Positions 27,045 to 33,817 of a DNA stretch of 33,817 bases are shown here, one piece after another. The notes beneath the pieces are model-generated. The model saw nothing but the letters and a program-made list of their open reading frames with translations, had not been told where the DNA came from and ran no database searches. A program made the translations under genes and the position numbers. The stretch covers positions 1 to 33,817 of the forward strand of contig DQSL01000057.1 of assembly GCA_015663235.1 (NCBI GenBank). Reading direction: 5' to 3'. Positions within the stretch are counted from its first letter, which is position 1. Every line of letters starts with the position of its first letter. Source of the DNA: Mariprofundaceae bacterium. GTDB taxonomy: Bacteria; Pseudomonadota; Zetaproteobacteria; Mariprofundales; Mariprofundaceae.

Positions 27045-27641
27045 TTACAGGCTGTCGCGCAGCATCTTCTCATGTTCAGATAATGAACGACCAAATGCAG
27101 GGCGCTCAAAAACTCTGTCCATGTATGCTTCCAAATGCGGCCAATCAAATGTGCTGATACCATTTGATTCTAAGCGCCACAACACGGGTGCAAGTGTGAT
27201 GTCTGCAAGCGTATATTGTTCACCAATAAAGAACACTTGGTTGGCAAGGTAGCCATCCAATGATTCAAGGTAGGCGCGCATTTTCTTCGCAGGCTCAGAT
27301 TTTTTCTTTAAACGAACCAAGTTGTAATGAAGTGGGTACACTTCTTGCTCAATGCGCATCACAGCCAAACGCATTTGTGCGCGTTCTGCGGGTGAACCAG
27401 GTTTAAGGGGTGGGTGTGGATAACGTTCATCCAAATACTCATTCACCACAGACGGCTCAAAAAACACAACATCACGGTCAATCACTGTTGGAAGCTTGCC
27501 GTAGGGGTTGATTTTTGAGAAGTCAGCAGGAAGCTTGTCTTCATCCAACTCGAAGGTTTCAACGGGCAATTCTTTTTCAGCCAACACAATACGGGTACGG
27601 TGTGAATCGGGTGAAACACCACTTGAATATAACTTTATCAT
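27045..27641 (-). CDS. sspA: Stringent starvation protein A-like glutathione S-transferase family protein
   Basis: A 198-residue GST-fold protein. The thioredoxin-like N-domain contains IKLYSSGVSPDSHRTRIVLA, NPYGKLPTVIDRD and FFEPSVVNEYLDERYPHPPL, which closely follow E. coli SspA, an RNA-polymerase-associated stress regulator without GST activity. The all-helical C-domain includes EQYTLADITLAPVLWRLE. The position that holds Cys in many relatives (CPFSHR) is Ser here, arguing against a thiol-transferase role. GGAG is 8 bases upstream of the ATG. No sspB follows; in many genomes sspA-sspB are adjacent. Confidence 0.85.
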   Translation of the reverse strand: MIKLYSSGVSPDSHRTRIVLAEKELPVETFELDEDKLPADFSKINPYGKLPTVIDRDVVFFEPSVVNEYLDERYPHPPLKPGSPAERAQMRLAVMRIEQEVYPLHYNLVRLKKKSEPAKKMRAYLESLDGYLANQVFFIGEQYTLADITLAPVLWRLESNGISTFDWPHLEAYMDRVFERPAFGRSLSEHEKMLRDSL

Positions 27642-27671
27642 TTACGCTACTCCAGCAAAAAAAGGTTGCGG

Positions 27672-27685
27672 ATTATATCATTATA
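27672..27685 (-). promoter_or_regulatory. Candidate -10 region for the sspA-like gene
   Basis: On the minus strand two perfect TATAAT hexamers lie in tandem (27680-27685 and 27672-27677), about 30 bases before the start codon. The matching -35 regions (CTTTCT, TAAAGC) are poor, so promoter use is tentative. Confidence 0.4.
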
Positions 27686-27705
27686 GATAAAAAAAGAAAG
27701 AAGCT

Positions 27706-28443
27706 TTATTTATTGGCTTGTTGGAGGTCCGATTGCAGCCAGCGATGTGCCAACTTTATGGTAAGCGGCAAGGCATTACCAAGTGCGATATGTGCGGCAA
27801 TAGCTGAGGCTAACCTGCATCCTGTGCCGTGCGCTGCGGAGATGGAAAGGGATTGCTTTTGGCATGAGAATGTTTGCAAGATGCCGTCCATACAAAGTAC
27901 ATCATGCAGCGTGTTTGCCTCTTTATGCCCGCCTTTGAGTAGAACTGGGGTGTGAAATGCATCAAACAATAACCGAGCTGCTTCTTGTGCATCCACAATA
28001 TCAGACCTTAAGAAAAACGAAGCTTCTTGAAGGTTGGGTGTCCAAAGTGTTGCCAAAGAAATGAGTTTTTCATAAGCATCTTTAGCTGTTTCTTTATCAA
28101 ATAAAAATGTGTTCGATGAGGCAATCAACACAGGGTCAACAATCAAAGGTATATCGCCAATAAAAGGAATCAGTGCTTCGATATGTGTTTGGTCATACAA
28201 CATGCCCGTTTTGATACATGCCACATTATAATAACTGGAAATAGCTTGCAGTTCGGCTTCAAATTGGGTGATGGATGAGGCTTGAATATGTAAAATGTTC
28301 TCAGGATTTTGTGCGGTGAGTGCGGTAATGGCAGAACAGCCTTGAACATCAAGCGCTTCAAATACACGCAAGTCCGCTTGAATGCCTGCGCCAGCGCAAG
28401 AATCCGAGCCGCCTACACTTAGGCAGACGGGGCGTTGTTCCAC
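27706..28443 (-). CDS. thiD: Hydroxymethylpyrimidine/phosphomethylpyrimidine kinase
   Basis: Phosphorylates HMP and HMP-P for thiamine synthesis. It is a 245-residue ribokinase-fold protein, slightly shorter than the usual 260-270. The start SVGGSDSCAGAGIQADLRVF is the substrate loop, with Cys-Ala in place of the commoner Pro-Ser-Gly. KTGMLYDQ, IVDPVLIASS, TPNLQEASF, VLLKGGH and the anion hole with catalytic Cys in AAHGTGCRLASAIAA are conserved. It overlaps the end of thiE by 25 bases, so the two are coupled. Confidence 0.92.
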   Translation of the reverse strand: MEQRPVCLSVGGSDSCAGAGIQADLRVFEALDVQGCSAITALTAQNPENILHIQASSITQFEAELQAISSYYNVACIKTGMLYDQTHIEALIPFIGDIPLIVDPVLIASSNTFLFDKETAKDAYEKLISLATLWTPNLQEASFFLRSDIVDAQEAARLLFDAFHTPVLLKGGHKEANTLHDVLCMDGILQTFSCQKQSLSISAAHGTGCRLASAIAAHIALGNALPLTIKLAHRWLQSDLQQANK

Positions 28444-29072
28444 AATGTCACCATGTTTTCTGCGTTGTTTTGAATGTCTGAGGTAGTGCCATCAAATAAG
28501 CTGGAAACCACGGCTGCATATGTTGCGCCTGCGGCTTTAATCATCACAATATTATCCAAGTTGATGCCGCCAATCGCGCAAACTTTAGCATCGGGAAACA
28601 TGCTGCAAGCTTTGGCTAAGCGAGGCAAACCAATCACAGGCACATCAGCTTTGGTGGTGGAGGCGAACACTGCGCCAAAGGATATATAATCTGCACCATA
28701 TCGTAGGGCGGACTTGGCATATTGGGCATCGGCACGGGCTGTGATGCCAATAATAAAATCATCAGAGGTTTGACTACGAAGTTTGGCAAGCTCTGGTGCA
28801 TCATCTTTGCCCAAGTGCACACCATCCGCACCACTTTCTAAGGCAAGTTGCATGGAATCATTGATGATAAGTGTAGCATTATATTTTTGGGTTAATTTAC
28901 GCAAAACTTTGGCGCGTTTTAGCCCACGCTTAAACCCCTGTTTTTTGTCGCGAAGTTGTAATATGCGAACACCACCAAGCATTGCAGCTTCTGCTTTTTC
29001 AAGCAGAAGTTCTGTTTCAACATCGGCGGGTAGGATGCCGTATATACCTGATGTCATTTCTTTTTGAGCCAT
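28419..29072 (-). CDS. thiE: Thiamine-phosphate synthase
   Basis: Joins HMP-PP and the thiazole phosphate to give thiamine phosphate. It is a TIM barrel of 217 residues from this start. Conserved blocks are ILQLRDK, LIINDSMQLALESGADGVHL, GADYISFGAVFASTTK and VCAIGGI. Start choice is weak: ATG 29072 gives the normal length (E. coli about 211), while ATG 29111 or a TTG at 29126 would add 13-18 residues with no better ribosome site, and ATG 29057 is also possible. It lies upstream of thiD on the same strand. Confidence 0.9.
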   Translation of the reverse strand: MAQKEMTSGIYGILPADVETELLLEKAEAAMLGGVRILQLRDKKQGFKRGLKRAKVLRKLTQKYNATLIINDSMQLALESGADGVHLGKDDAPELAKLRSQTSDDFIIGITARADAQYAKSALRYGADYISFGAVFASTTKADVPVIGLPRLAKACSMFPDAKVCAIGGINLDNIVMIKAAGATYAAVVSSLFDGTTSDIQNNAENMVTLWNNAPSA

Positions 29073-29109
29073 GGCGGAAGTGTAACTTGTTATAGCGAAC
29101 GTTTCCTTC

Positions 29110-29345
29110 ATTTTTTGCGTGAACAAAAAACGAAGGAAAAAAATCGCCCTTTACAGCCTTCTTCTTCCTACACTTTCAGAATAAAACGGGCGCAAAATGA
29201 GAATATTTTGCTTTATCCTTTTTTTGTTCTTTCGTTTCGGCGCAGGCGAACAAAGAAAAAGACTTGCCGACTGGTTTGCCATCCCCGCGAAGGCGGGAAT
29301 TCATTTAGGCTGACGGGGTGCCATATCGAGTACGGCATGACGGTT
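29110..29345. repeat. Palindromic extragenic repeat region (REP/BIME-like)
   Basis: This thiE-gph gap of about 314 bases contains no convincing gene. It holds a palindrome CCCGC-GAAG-GCGGG (29284-29297), the imperfect palindrome TGCCATATCGAGTACGGCA (29310-29328), and an upstream purine/pyrimidine-skewed stretch with GTTCTTTCG and CGAACAAAG in opposite sense. 'CCCGCGAAGGCGGGAAT' is a type of palindrome dispersed through many proteobacterial genomes. Copy number in this genome cannot be seen here. Confidence 0.55.
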
Positions 29346-29386
29346 GTTAAGGCTGTGTTTATCTGCGTGAATCCGTGGCGAATTGG

Positions 29387-30055
29387 TTAATCAATTAGTT
29401 TGAGCAAGTCTGTGAAGTGTGAGAGACTTACTACTTTATCTGCGTATTCCGCAGGCACATCTTGGTAGCCATGTTCAGCAAAACAAACCGTATGACACTC
29501 AGCTGCAAAACCAGCTTCAACATCAAAGCGGGTATCACCCACCATCACTGTTTCACTGTGGTCAACACCCATAGCGCGGCAGCACTCTAGAAGCATGTCA
29601 GGTGCTGGTTTTTTGGCGAAACCATCTTCAGGTGATAATGCTAAGGTCATGTAGTCATCCAAGCCCAAGGCAGCAGTCACTTTAACCCGTGCTTTGGCAG
29701 GTTTTGCGGTGACGATACACATCGGGATACCTTTGGCTTTGATGGTATCCAATGTTTCGGTCACACCAGGAAGCATCTTGCCTTCTTCAGCAGGAAACTG
29801 CTCATAAAAATCAGCAAAAGCATGATACAATGCCATAGTGTCGGGGTGATCCATCGGTTTACCCAACACATTCGATGCAAGCTTTTGTGCGCCGCCGCCC
29901 ACATGCGGTTGTGTTTCGGCAGTGGTCATTTGAAAATCATAACCAAGCTTTTTTAAGGCGCGGTTGGCATTGGCGCGAATATCAGGAAGCGCATCTATCA
30001 GTGTACCATCCAAATCAAAAATAAACGCCTTAATTTTAGTGTTTTGATTACTCAT
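29387..30055 (-). CDS. gph: HAD-family phosphatase, phosphoglycolate phosphatase-like
   Basis: A 222-residue HAD hydrolase. Motif I is FDLDGTL (catalytic Asp14 and Asp16), motif II IVTAKPAKAR, motif III Lys in GFAKKPAPDML and motif IV MVGDTRFDVEAG. The cap domain between residues about 20 and 95 has the PHVGGGAQKL stretch typical of Gph. Removal of phosphoglycolate is the usual role; other small phosphoesters cannot be excluded. It starts within an ATGA overlap with queG, so the two are coupled. Confidence 0.83.
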   Translation of the reverse strand: MSNQNTKIKAFIFDLDGTLIDALPDIRANANRALKKLGYDFQMTTAETQPHVGGGAQKLASNVLGKPMDHPDTMALYHAFADFYEQFPAEEGKMLPGVTETLDTIKAKGIPMCIVTAKPAKARVKVTAALGLDDYMTLALSPEDGFAKKPAPDMLLECCRAMGVDHSETVMVGDTRFDVEAGFAAECHTVCFAEHGYQDVPAEYADKVVSLSHFTDLLKLID

Positions 30056-31182
30056 ATTACCCTCTCAAAACTGGCGATTTCTGCCAGCACGTTTTTATGT
30101 TGTTCATTGTCTTTCAATAACTGTATCTGTTGTTGCACGTCTGCATCATCTGCTGCAAGTTGCGCCAAAGCCCACACGGCATGACCGCGAATAAGCGGTT
30201 CATTATCGTGTAAAACATCAAGCAATTGTGGCACAAAAATCATATCACCACTATTACCCATCGCAATACACACATTGCGTAAAAGCCCAGCACGTTTACT
30301 GCGTTTGATAGCGGATTTGCGAAACATTTGGCGAAAATCATCATCATCCAAGCGCAGAAGCATAGCAAGGTTGGGCAAAAATGTATCCTCGCGTGGTTTA
30401 AGGTAATCTATTTCAGGCTTTTTGGCTTTTTGATTCCACGGGCAAATGGTTTGGCAATCATCACAACCAAAAATGCGATCCCCCATAGGTTTTCTTAAAT
30501 TTTCAGGGATAAAACCATTAAACTCAATGGTTAAATAGGAAATGCAAAGCCGCGCATCCACCACATAAGGCGAGACAATCGCACCCGTGGGGCATGCAGG
30601 CATACAATCGGTGCATGTGCCGCAATGCAGGGTGGCTTCCGTGTCGGGTTTAATGTCTGCGGTGGTAAAAAGCTCGGCTAAAAAGAACCAAGACCCATAA
30701 TCACGATTAATACTTAACGAATGTTTGCCTTGCCAAGCTAGACCACCTTTGGCGGCAAGGGCATGTTCCAACACGGGGGCAGTATCCACATAAACACGCT
30801 GCCCATGTTCACCAAGCAAAACATCCAAATCTCGCGCTAAAGCTTTGAGCTTCTTCTTCATCAGTTCATGGTAGTCATCACCTCTGGCATAGCTGGCAAT
30901 AATGCCTTGTTGTGGTGTCACTTTTTCATAATCAGGGGCGGCATACGGAAAACCTAAAGAAATCACGCTTTGAATACCATCCAGCATGGTGGCAGGTTGT
31001 TTGCGCCGCATGGTGCGCACTTTTTCACCCATATAGTCCATCTCACCAAACATCTTAGCATCCACCCACCTGTCCAAAGCCTCTTGGTCGATGCTATTGA
31101 TATGTGGGCGTGTAAAAGCGCACAGTTCAAAGCCGTGTTGTTTGGCGAGTTCGCGGATTTTATCTTTTGTTTGTTGTGTCAT
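30052..31182 (-). CDS. queG: Epoxyqueuosine reductase
   Basis: Cobalamin- and Fe-S-dependent enzyme performing the last step of queuosine synthesis on tRNA. It is 376 residues. Two [4Fe-4S] clusters are bound by CGTCTDCMPACPTGAI with an additional Cys in DARLCISY, and by FGCDDCQTICPWN. The N-domain has YVDTAPVLEHALAAKGGLAW and GKHSL for cobalamin and substrate binding. The C-terminus has HEAT-like helices (RGHAVWALAQLAADDADVQQ). ATG 31182 is preferred to a TTG 15 bases earlier; neither has a strong ribosome site. It is followed by gph. Confidence 0.96.
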   Translation of the reverse strand: MTQQTKDKIRELAKQHGFELCAFTRPHINSIDQEALDRWVDAKMFGEMDYMGEKVRTMRRKQPATMLDGIQSVISLGFPYAAPDYEKVTPQQGIIASYARGDDYHELMKKKLKALARDLDVLLGEHGQRVYVDTAPVLEHALAAKGGLAWQGKHSLSINRDYGSWFFLAELFTTADIKPDTEATLHCGTCTDCMPACPTGAIVSPYVVDARLCISYLTIEFNGFIPENLRKPMGDRIFGCDDCQTICPWNQKAKKPEIDYLKPREDTFLPNLAMLLRLDDDDFRQMFRKSAIKRSKRAGLLRNVCIAMGNSGDMIFVPQLLDVLHDNEPLIRGHAVWALAQLAADDADVQQQIQLLKDNEQHKNVLAEIASFERVI

Positions 31183-31290
31183 ACGCGGCGTATTCAAGCA
31201 TATAGGGCTTATTTAAAGTATGTTTTTATTCTGTAATAATTAAACTATGGTTGCGACTTAGGGAACACTTGAGCAAGCATGGAGAGCCTA

Positions 31291-31887
31291 ATGTCTGATG
31301 ATTTTGATGTGAATGACCCGAAAAACAAAGTAGCCATGGCACATGTTAAAGCTTTGTTGGCGCATTTTGGCGAAGACCCTGAGCGAGAAGGTTTGCTGGA
31401 AACACCCAAACGTGTGGTCAAAGCATTTGAGGAATATTTTTCAGGTTACAAAGAAGACCCATCCGAACATTTGCGCAAAACCTTTGAGGAAGTTGAAGGT
31501 TATGATGAGTTGGTGATGGTGTCTGACATTGATGTGCATAGCCATTGCGAACATCATCTTGCGCCATTCTTTGGTAAAGCGCATGTGGCGTATATTCCCA
31601 ATGGTCGCGTTGTGGGTTTGTCGAAACTCGGGCGTTTGGTGGATGGGTTTGCCAAACGATTGCAGGTACAGGAAAAGCTGACCATGCAAATTCACAATGC
31701 CATGGAAGAGGTGTTGCAGCCAGCGGGTATAGCTGTTATTTTACAATGTAAACATTCATGTATGTGTTATCGCGGGGTGAAAAAACCAGATGCAATTACC
31801 ACCACATCCAAGCTTAGTGGCGCATTTATGAACAACCCATCCTCGCGCCTTGAACTCTTCCAATTGATTAATAATAAGAACATCTAA
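31291..31887 (+). CDS. folE: GTP cyclohydrolase I
   Basis: Converts GTP to dihydroneopterin triphosphate, the entry point for folate and for the queuosine precursor. It is 198 residues (type IA). Zinc ligands Cys86 and His89 lie in SHCEHHLAPFF and Cys157 in KHSCMCYRG. The GRVVGLSKLGRLVDGFAKRL segment is conserved. ATG 31291 has GGAG 6 bases upstream; an ATG 12 bases earlier contains that ribosome site. It is divergent from queG, sharing an AT-rich region of about 110 bases. Confidence 0.96.
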   Translation: MSDDFDVNDPKNKVAMAHVKALLAHFGEDPEREGLLETPKRVVKAFEEYFSGYKEDPSEHLRKTFEEVEGYDELVMVSDIDVHSHCEHHLAPFFGKAHVAYIPNGRVVGLSKLGRLVDGFAKRLQVQEKLTMQIHNAMEEVLQPAGIAVILQCKHSCMCYRGVKKPDAITTTSKLSGAFMNNPSSRLELFQLINNKNI

Positions 31888-31977
31888 ATATCTCTCTGCT
31901 GGTATTTTGCTAACAAATTAGGCACTCTGCGCCGCCTTTGAGTATCATTGGTTGTTGTTATAACCACGGAGAAACCC

Positions 31978-33495
31978 ATGTTTTACGCATTATATAAAAA
32001 GCACGTTTGGAGTGCCAAAGACGATATTTTATCAGGTTTGACTGTGGCGCTTGCCTTGGTTCCTGAAGCTGTTGCTTTTGCCTTTGTCGCTGGCGTACAT
32101 CCTTTGGTTGGTTTGTATGCTGCATTTATGGTGGGTTTGATTACATCATTGGTGGGCGGTCGCCCAGGTATGATTTCTGGGGCAACGGGTGCGTTGGCTG
32201 TGGTGATGGTGGCGTTGGTCGCCCAACATGGTGTGGAGTATTTGTTTGCCACTGTGGTTTTGATGGGTGTGTTGCAGGTTGCCTTTGGTCTGCTTAAGTT
32301 TGGTAAGTTTATTCGTATGGTTCCCTATCCTGTGATGCTTGGTTTTGTGAATGGGTTGGCGATTGTGATTTTTTTAGCACAAATCCCACAGTTCAAAGTG
32401 GGTGATGAATGGATGCAGGGTGCTGACTTATATATGATGCTTGGGCTTGTGTTTGCCACCATGGCAATCATGTTTTTCCTACCCAAAATCACCCGCGCTG
32501 TACCTGCTGGATTGGTGGCGATTGCGGGGTTATCGGCAATCGTTATCTTTGCAGGTTTTGATACCAAAACAGTAGGGGATATTGCATCCATTGGTGGTTC
32601 GCTTCCACCATTTCATATTCCTGAAATCCCTTTAAACTTTGAAACACTGTATATCATTCTTCCGTATGCTGTGATTCTTGCAGCCATTGGTTTGATTGAG
32701 TCGTTATTGACCATGACAGTGATTGATGAAATGACAGATACACGAGGGCAGGGTAATCGTGTGTCTATCGGGCAAGGTGCTGCCAATGTGGTCACTGGCT
32801 TCTTTGGTGGCATGGGTGGTTGTGCGATGATTGGACAATCCATGATTAATATTTCATCAGGTGGTCGCCGTAATCTATCTGGCATTGCTGCGGCATTATT
32901 TTTATTGTCGTTTATCTTATTTGCCAATGAATTGATTGAAATGATTCCAGTTGCTGTGCTGGTGGGCATCATGTTTATGGTGGTGATTGGTACATTTGAG
33001 TGGGGCAGTTTTAATATGTTCAACAAAATCCCCAAAGAAGATGTGTTTGTGGTGGTCTTGGTAACTGTGGTGACCGTGTTTACCGATCTTGCCATTGCCG
33101 TGGTTGTGGGTGTGATTGCATCGGCTTTGGTATTTGCATGGAAAAATGCCAAACATATTTATGCAGTGGGCAAAGATTTGGAATCGGGTGAGCGAGTGTA
33201 TGAAATTCATGGTCCATTATTCTTTGCATCAGCGCACCGATTTAATGAATTGTTTGACCCCAAAAATGACCCAGATGAAGTGATTATTGATTTTGCGCAC
33301 TCGCGTGTTGCCGACCATTCAGCCATTGAAGCCATTGATAATTTGGCAGAAAAATATACCAAAGCAGGCAAGAAACTGCACTTGCGTCACCTCAGTAAAG
33401 AGTGCAGGGCGTTGTTGGAAAAAGCGGGGGGGCTTGTTGAAATCAACATCAAAGAAGATCCGCATTATCACATCGCAGACGACAAACTAGCTTAA
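31978..33495 (+). CDS. SulP-family anion transporter with STAS domain
   Basis: An inner-membrane anion transporter of 505 residues. The membrane domain (about 15-385) begins with [20 protein letters not shown] and [16 protein letters not shown], the SulP signature, and continues with [33 protein letters not shown] and a 14-helix pattern. The C-terminal STAS domain (about 405-495) includes [13 protein letters not shown] and [23 protein letters not shown] 31978 has GGAG 7 bases upstream. Substrates in this family include sulfate, bicarbonate and dicarboxylates; the sequence does not settle which. No carbonic anhydrase or sulfate gene is adjacent. Confidence 0.9.
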   Translation: MFYALYKKHVWSAKDDILSGLTVALALVPEAVAFAFVAGVHPLVGLYAAFMVGLITSLVGGRPGMISGATGALAVVMVALVAQHGVEYLFATVVLMGVLQVAFGLLKFGKFIRMVPYPVMLGFVNGLAIVIFLAQIPQFKVGDEWMQGADLYMMLGLVFATMAIMFFLPKITRAVPAGLVAIAGLSAIVIFAGFDTKTVGDIASIGGSLPPFHIPEIPLNFETLYIILPYAVILAAIGLIESLLTMTVIDEMTDTRGQGNRVSIGQGAANVVTGFFGGMGGCAMIGQSMINISSGGRRNLSGIAAALFLLSFILFANELIEMIPVAVLVGIMFMVVIGTFEWGSFNMFNKIPKEDVFVVVLVTVVTVFTDLAIAVVVGVIASALVFAWKNAKHIYAVGKDLESGERVYEIHGPLFFASAHRFNELFDPKNDPDEVIIDFAHSRVADHSAIEAIDNLAEKYTKAGKKLHLRHLSKECRALLEKAGGLVEINIKEDPHYHIADDKLA

Positions 33496-33646
33496 TTGAT
33501 TTAGCTCTCCTCTTATTTGTGGGCTAACGGCGTTCAATTTTCACCATGTGCAAGTAGCACACTCTGAATATTTGCCTTGTTATCCCGCAAAACGAAGCAA
33601 GCTCGAAGCTCGAATCAATTATAGACTATTATTTCTTATGTATTGT
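33496..33646. other. Intergenic region between convergent SulP gene and queA
   Basis: These 151 bases separate two convergent genes. I see no hairpin followed by a T tract and no coding sequence. A short AAGCTCG direct repeat (GCTCGAAGCTCGAA) near 33601-33614 is the only pattern. Confidence 0.5.
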
Positions 33647-33817
33647 CTAAGTTTTGTTTTGGGGAATAAACATCGCATCACCGTATGAATAAAAGCGATA
33701 GTTTTGCTCGATGGCATGGCGGTAGGCTTGTTTGATGGTGTTTTGCCCTGCAAGCGCTGAGACCAGCATTAGCAATGTTGATTTGGGCAGGTGAAAGTTG
33801 GTGAGTAGGGCATCAAT
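33647..33817 (-). CDS. queA: S-adenosylmethionine:tRNA ribosyltransferase-isomerase, C-terminal part
   Basis: The last 56 residues of QueA, which transfers the ribosyl moiety of SAM to preQ1-tRNA to form epoxyqueuosine, the substrate of QueG. The visible sequence, read on the minus strand, is [20 protein letters not shown], then [20 protein letters not shown] and [14 protein letters not shown], an unmistakable QueA end. The gene enters from the right edge, and its stop is at 33647-33649. Its presence 2.5 kb from queG shows that both final queuosine steps are encoded in this locus. Confidence 0.95.
   Translation of the reverse strand: MDALLTNFHLPKSTLLMLVSALAGQNTIKQAYRHAIEQNYRFYSYGDAMFIPQNKT

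Noticed and set aside
29064-29390. A 108-codon plus-strand reading frame between thiE and gph
   Set aside because: Its composition is unlike the neighbouring genes, it has no ribosome site, and it runs through palindromic repeats and antisense to the start of thiE.

Overview
The window is a dense stretch of bacterial chromosome, about 43-45% GC by eye. It looks proteobacterial. It has the outer-membrane LPS assembly pair lptD-surA, ubiG for ubiquinone, sspA-like and yqgE genes, and a classical atpIBEFHAGDC operon followed by trpFBA-accD-folC as in beta/gamma-type genomes. The ATP synthase c subunit, with a GLMESFPF motif and no Na+-site Gln, recalls Acidithiobacillus-like sequences as I remember them. 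My best guess is a Zeta-, Acidithiobacillia- or Gamma/Betaproteobacterium; I cannot assign a genus.

Layout. 1-327: 3' part of rplQ, then a terminator. 426-1892: a TraF/PorV-like outer-membrane barrel with its own terminator. 2042-8893: complete F1Fo ATP synthase operon, ended by a terminator. 8991-14518: trpF-trpB-trpA, a class II cyclic-nucleotide phosphodiesterase-like metallohydrolase, accD and folC, then a frameshifted remnant. 14724-16422 (minus): a CBS-pair protein and a CPA2 antiporter. 16568-24172: ubiG, lptD, surA (with an extra NTF2-like domain), pdxA, yqgE, a flavodoxin-like gene and thrB, tightly packed and probably co-transcribed. 24173-25860: a small decayed accessory island. 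25844-29072 (minus): mnmA, an sspA-like gene, thiD and thiE. 29073-29386: palindromic extragenic repeats. 29387-31182 (minus): gph and queG. 31291-33495: folE and a SulP transporter. 33647-33817 (minus): 3' end of queA.

Most of the window is housekeeping: energy conservation, tryptophan, fatty acid, folate, ubiquinone, pyridoxal, thiamine and queuosine cofactors, tRNA modification and envelope biogenesis.

The part most worth a second look is the thrB-mnmA interval. It holds a decayed StbD-type antitoxin and a displaced, frameshifted copy of the mnmA 3' end. Next to these is a winged-helix gene with a strong promoter that overlaps a palindrome. Its translationally coupled AbiEii-like nucleotidyltransferase partner has lost both its reading frame and a catalytic Asp. 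This reads as a toxin-antitoxin-type module that entered at the mnmA 3' end, leaving a regulator without a working partner. Other points of interest are the SurA-NTF2 fusion, an LptD with only one possible disulfide, and a phosphodiesterase gene inside the trp-acc-fol operon.
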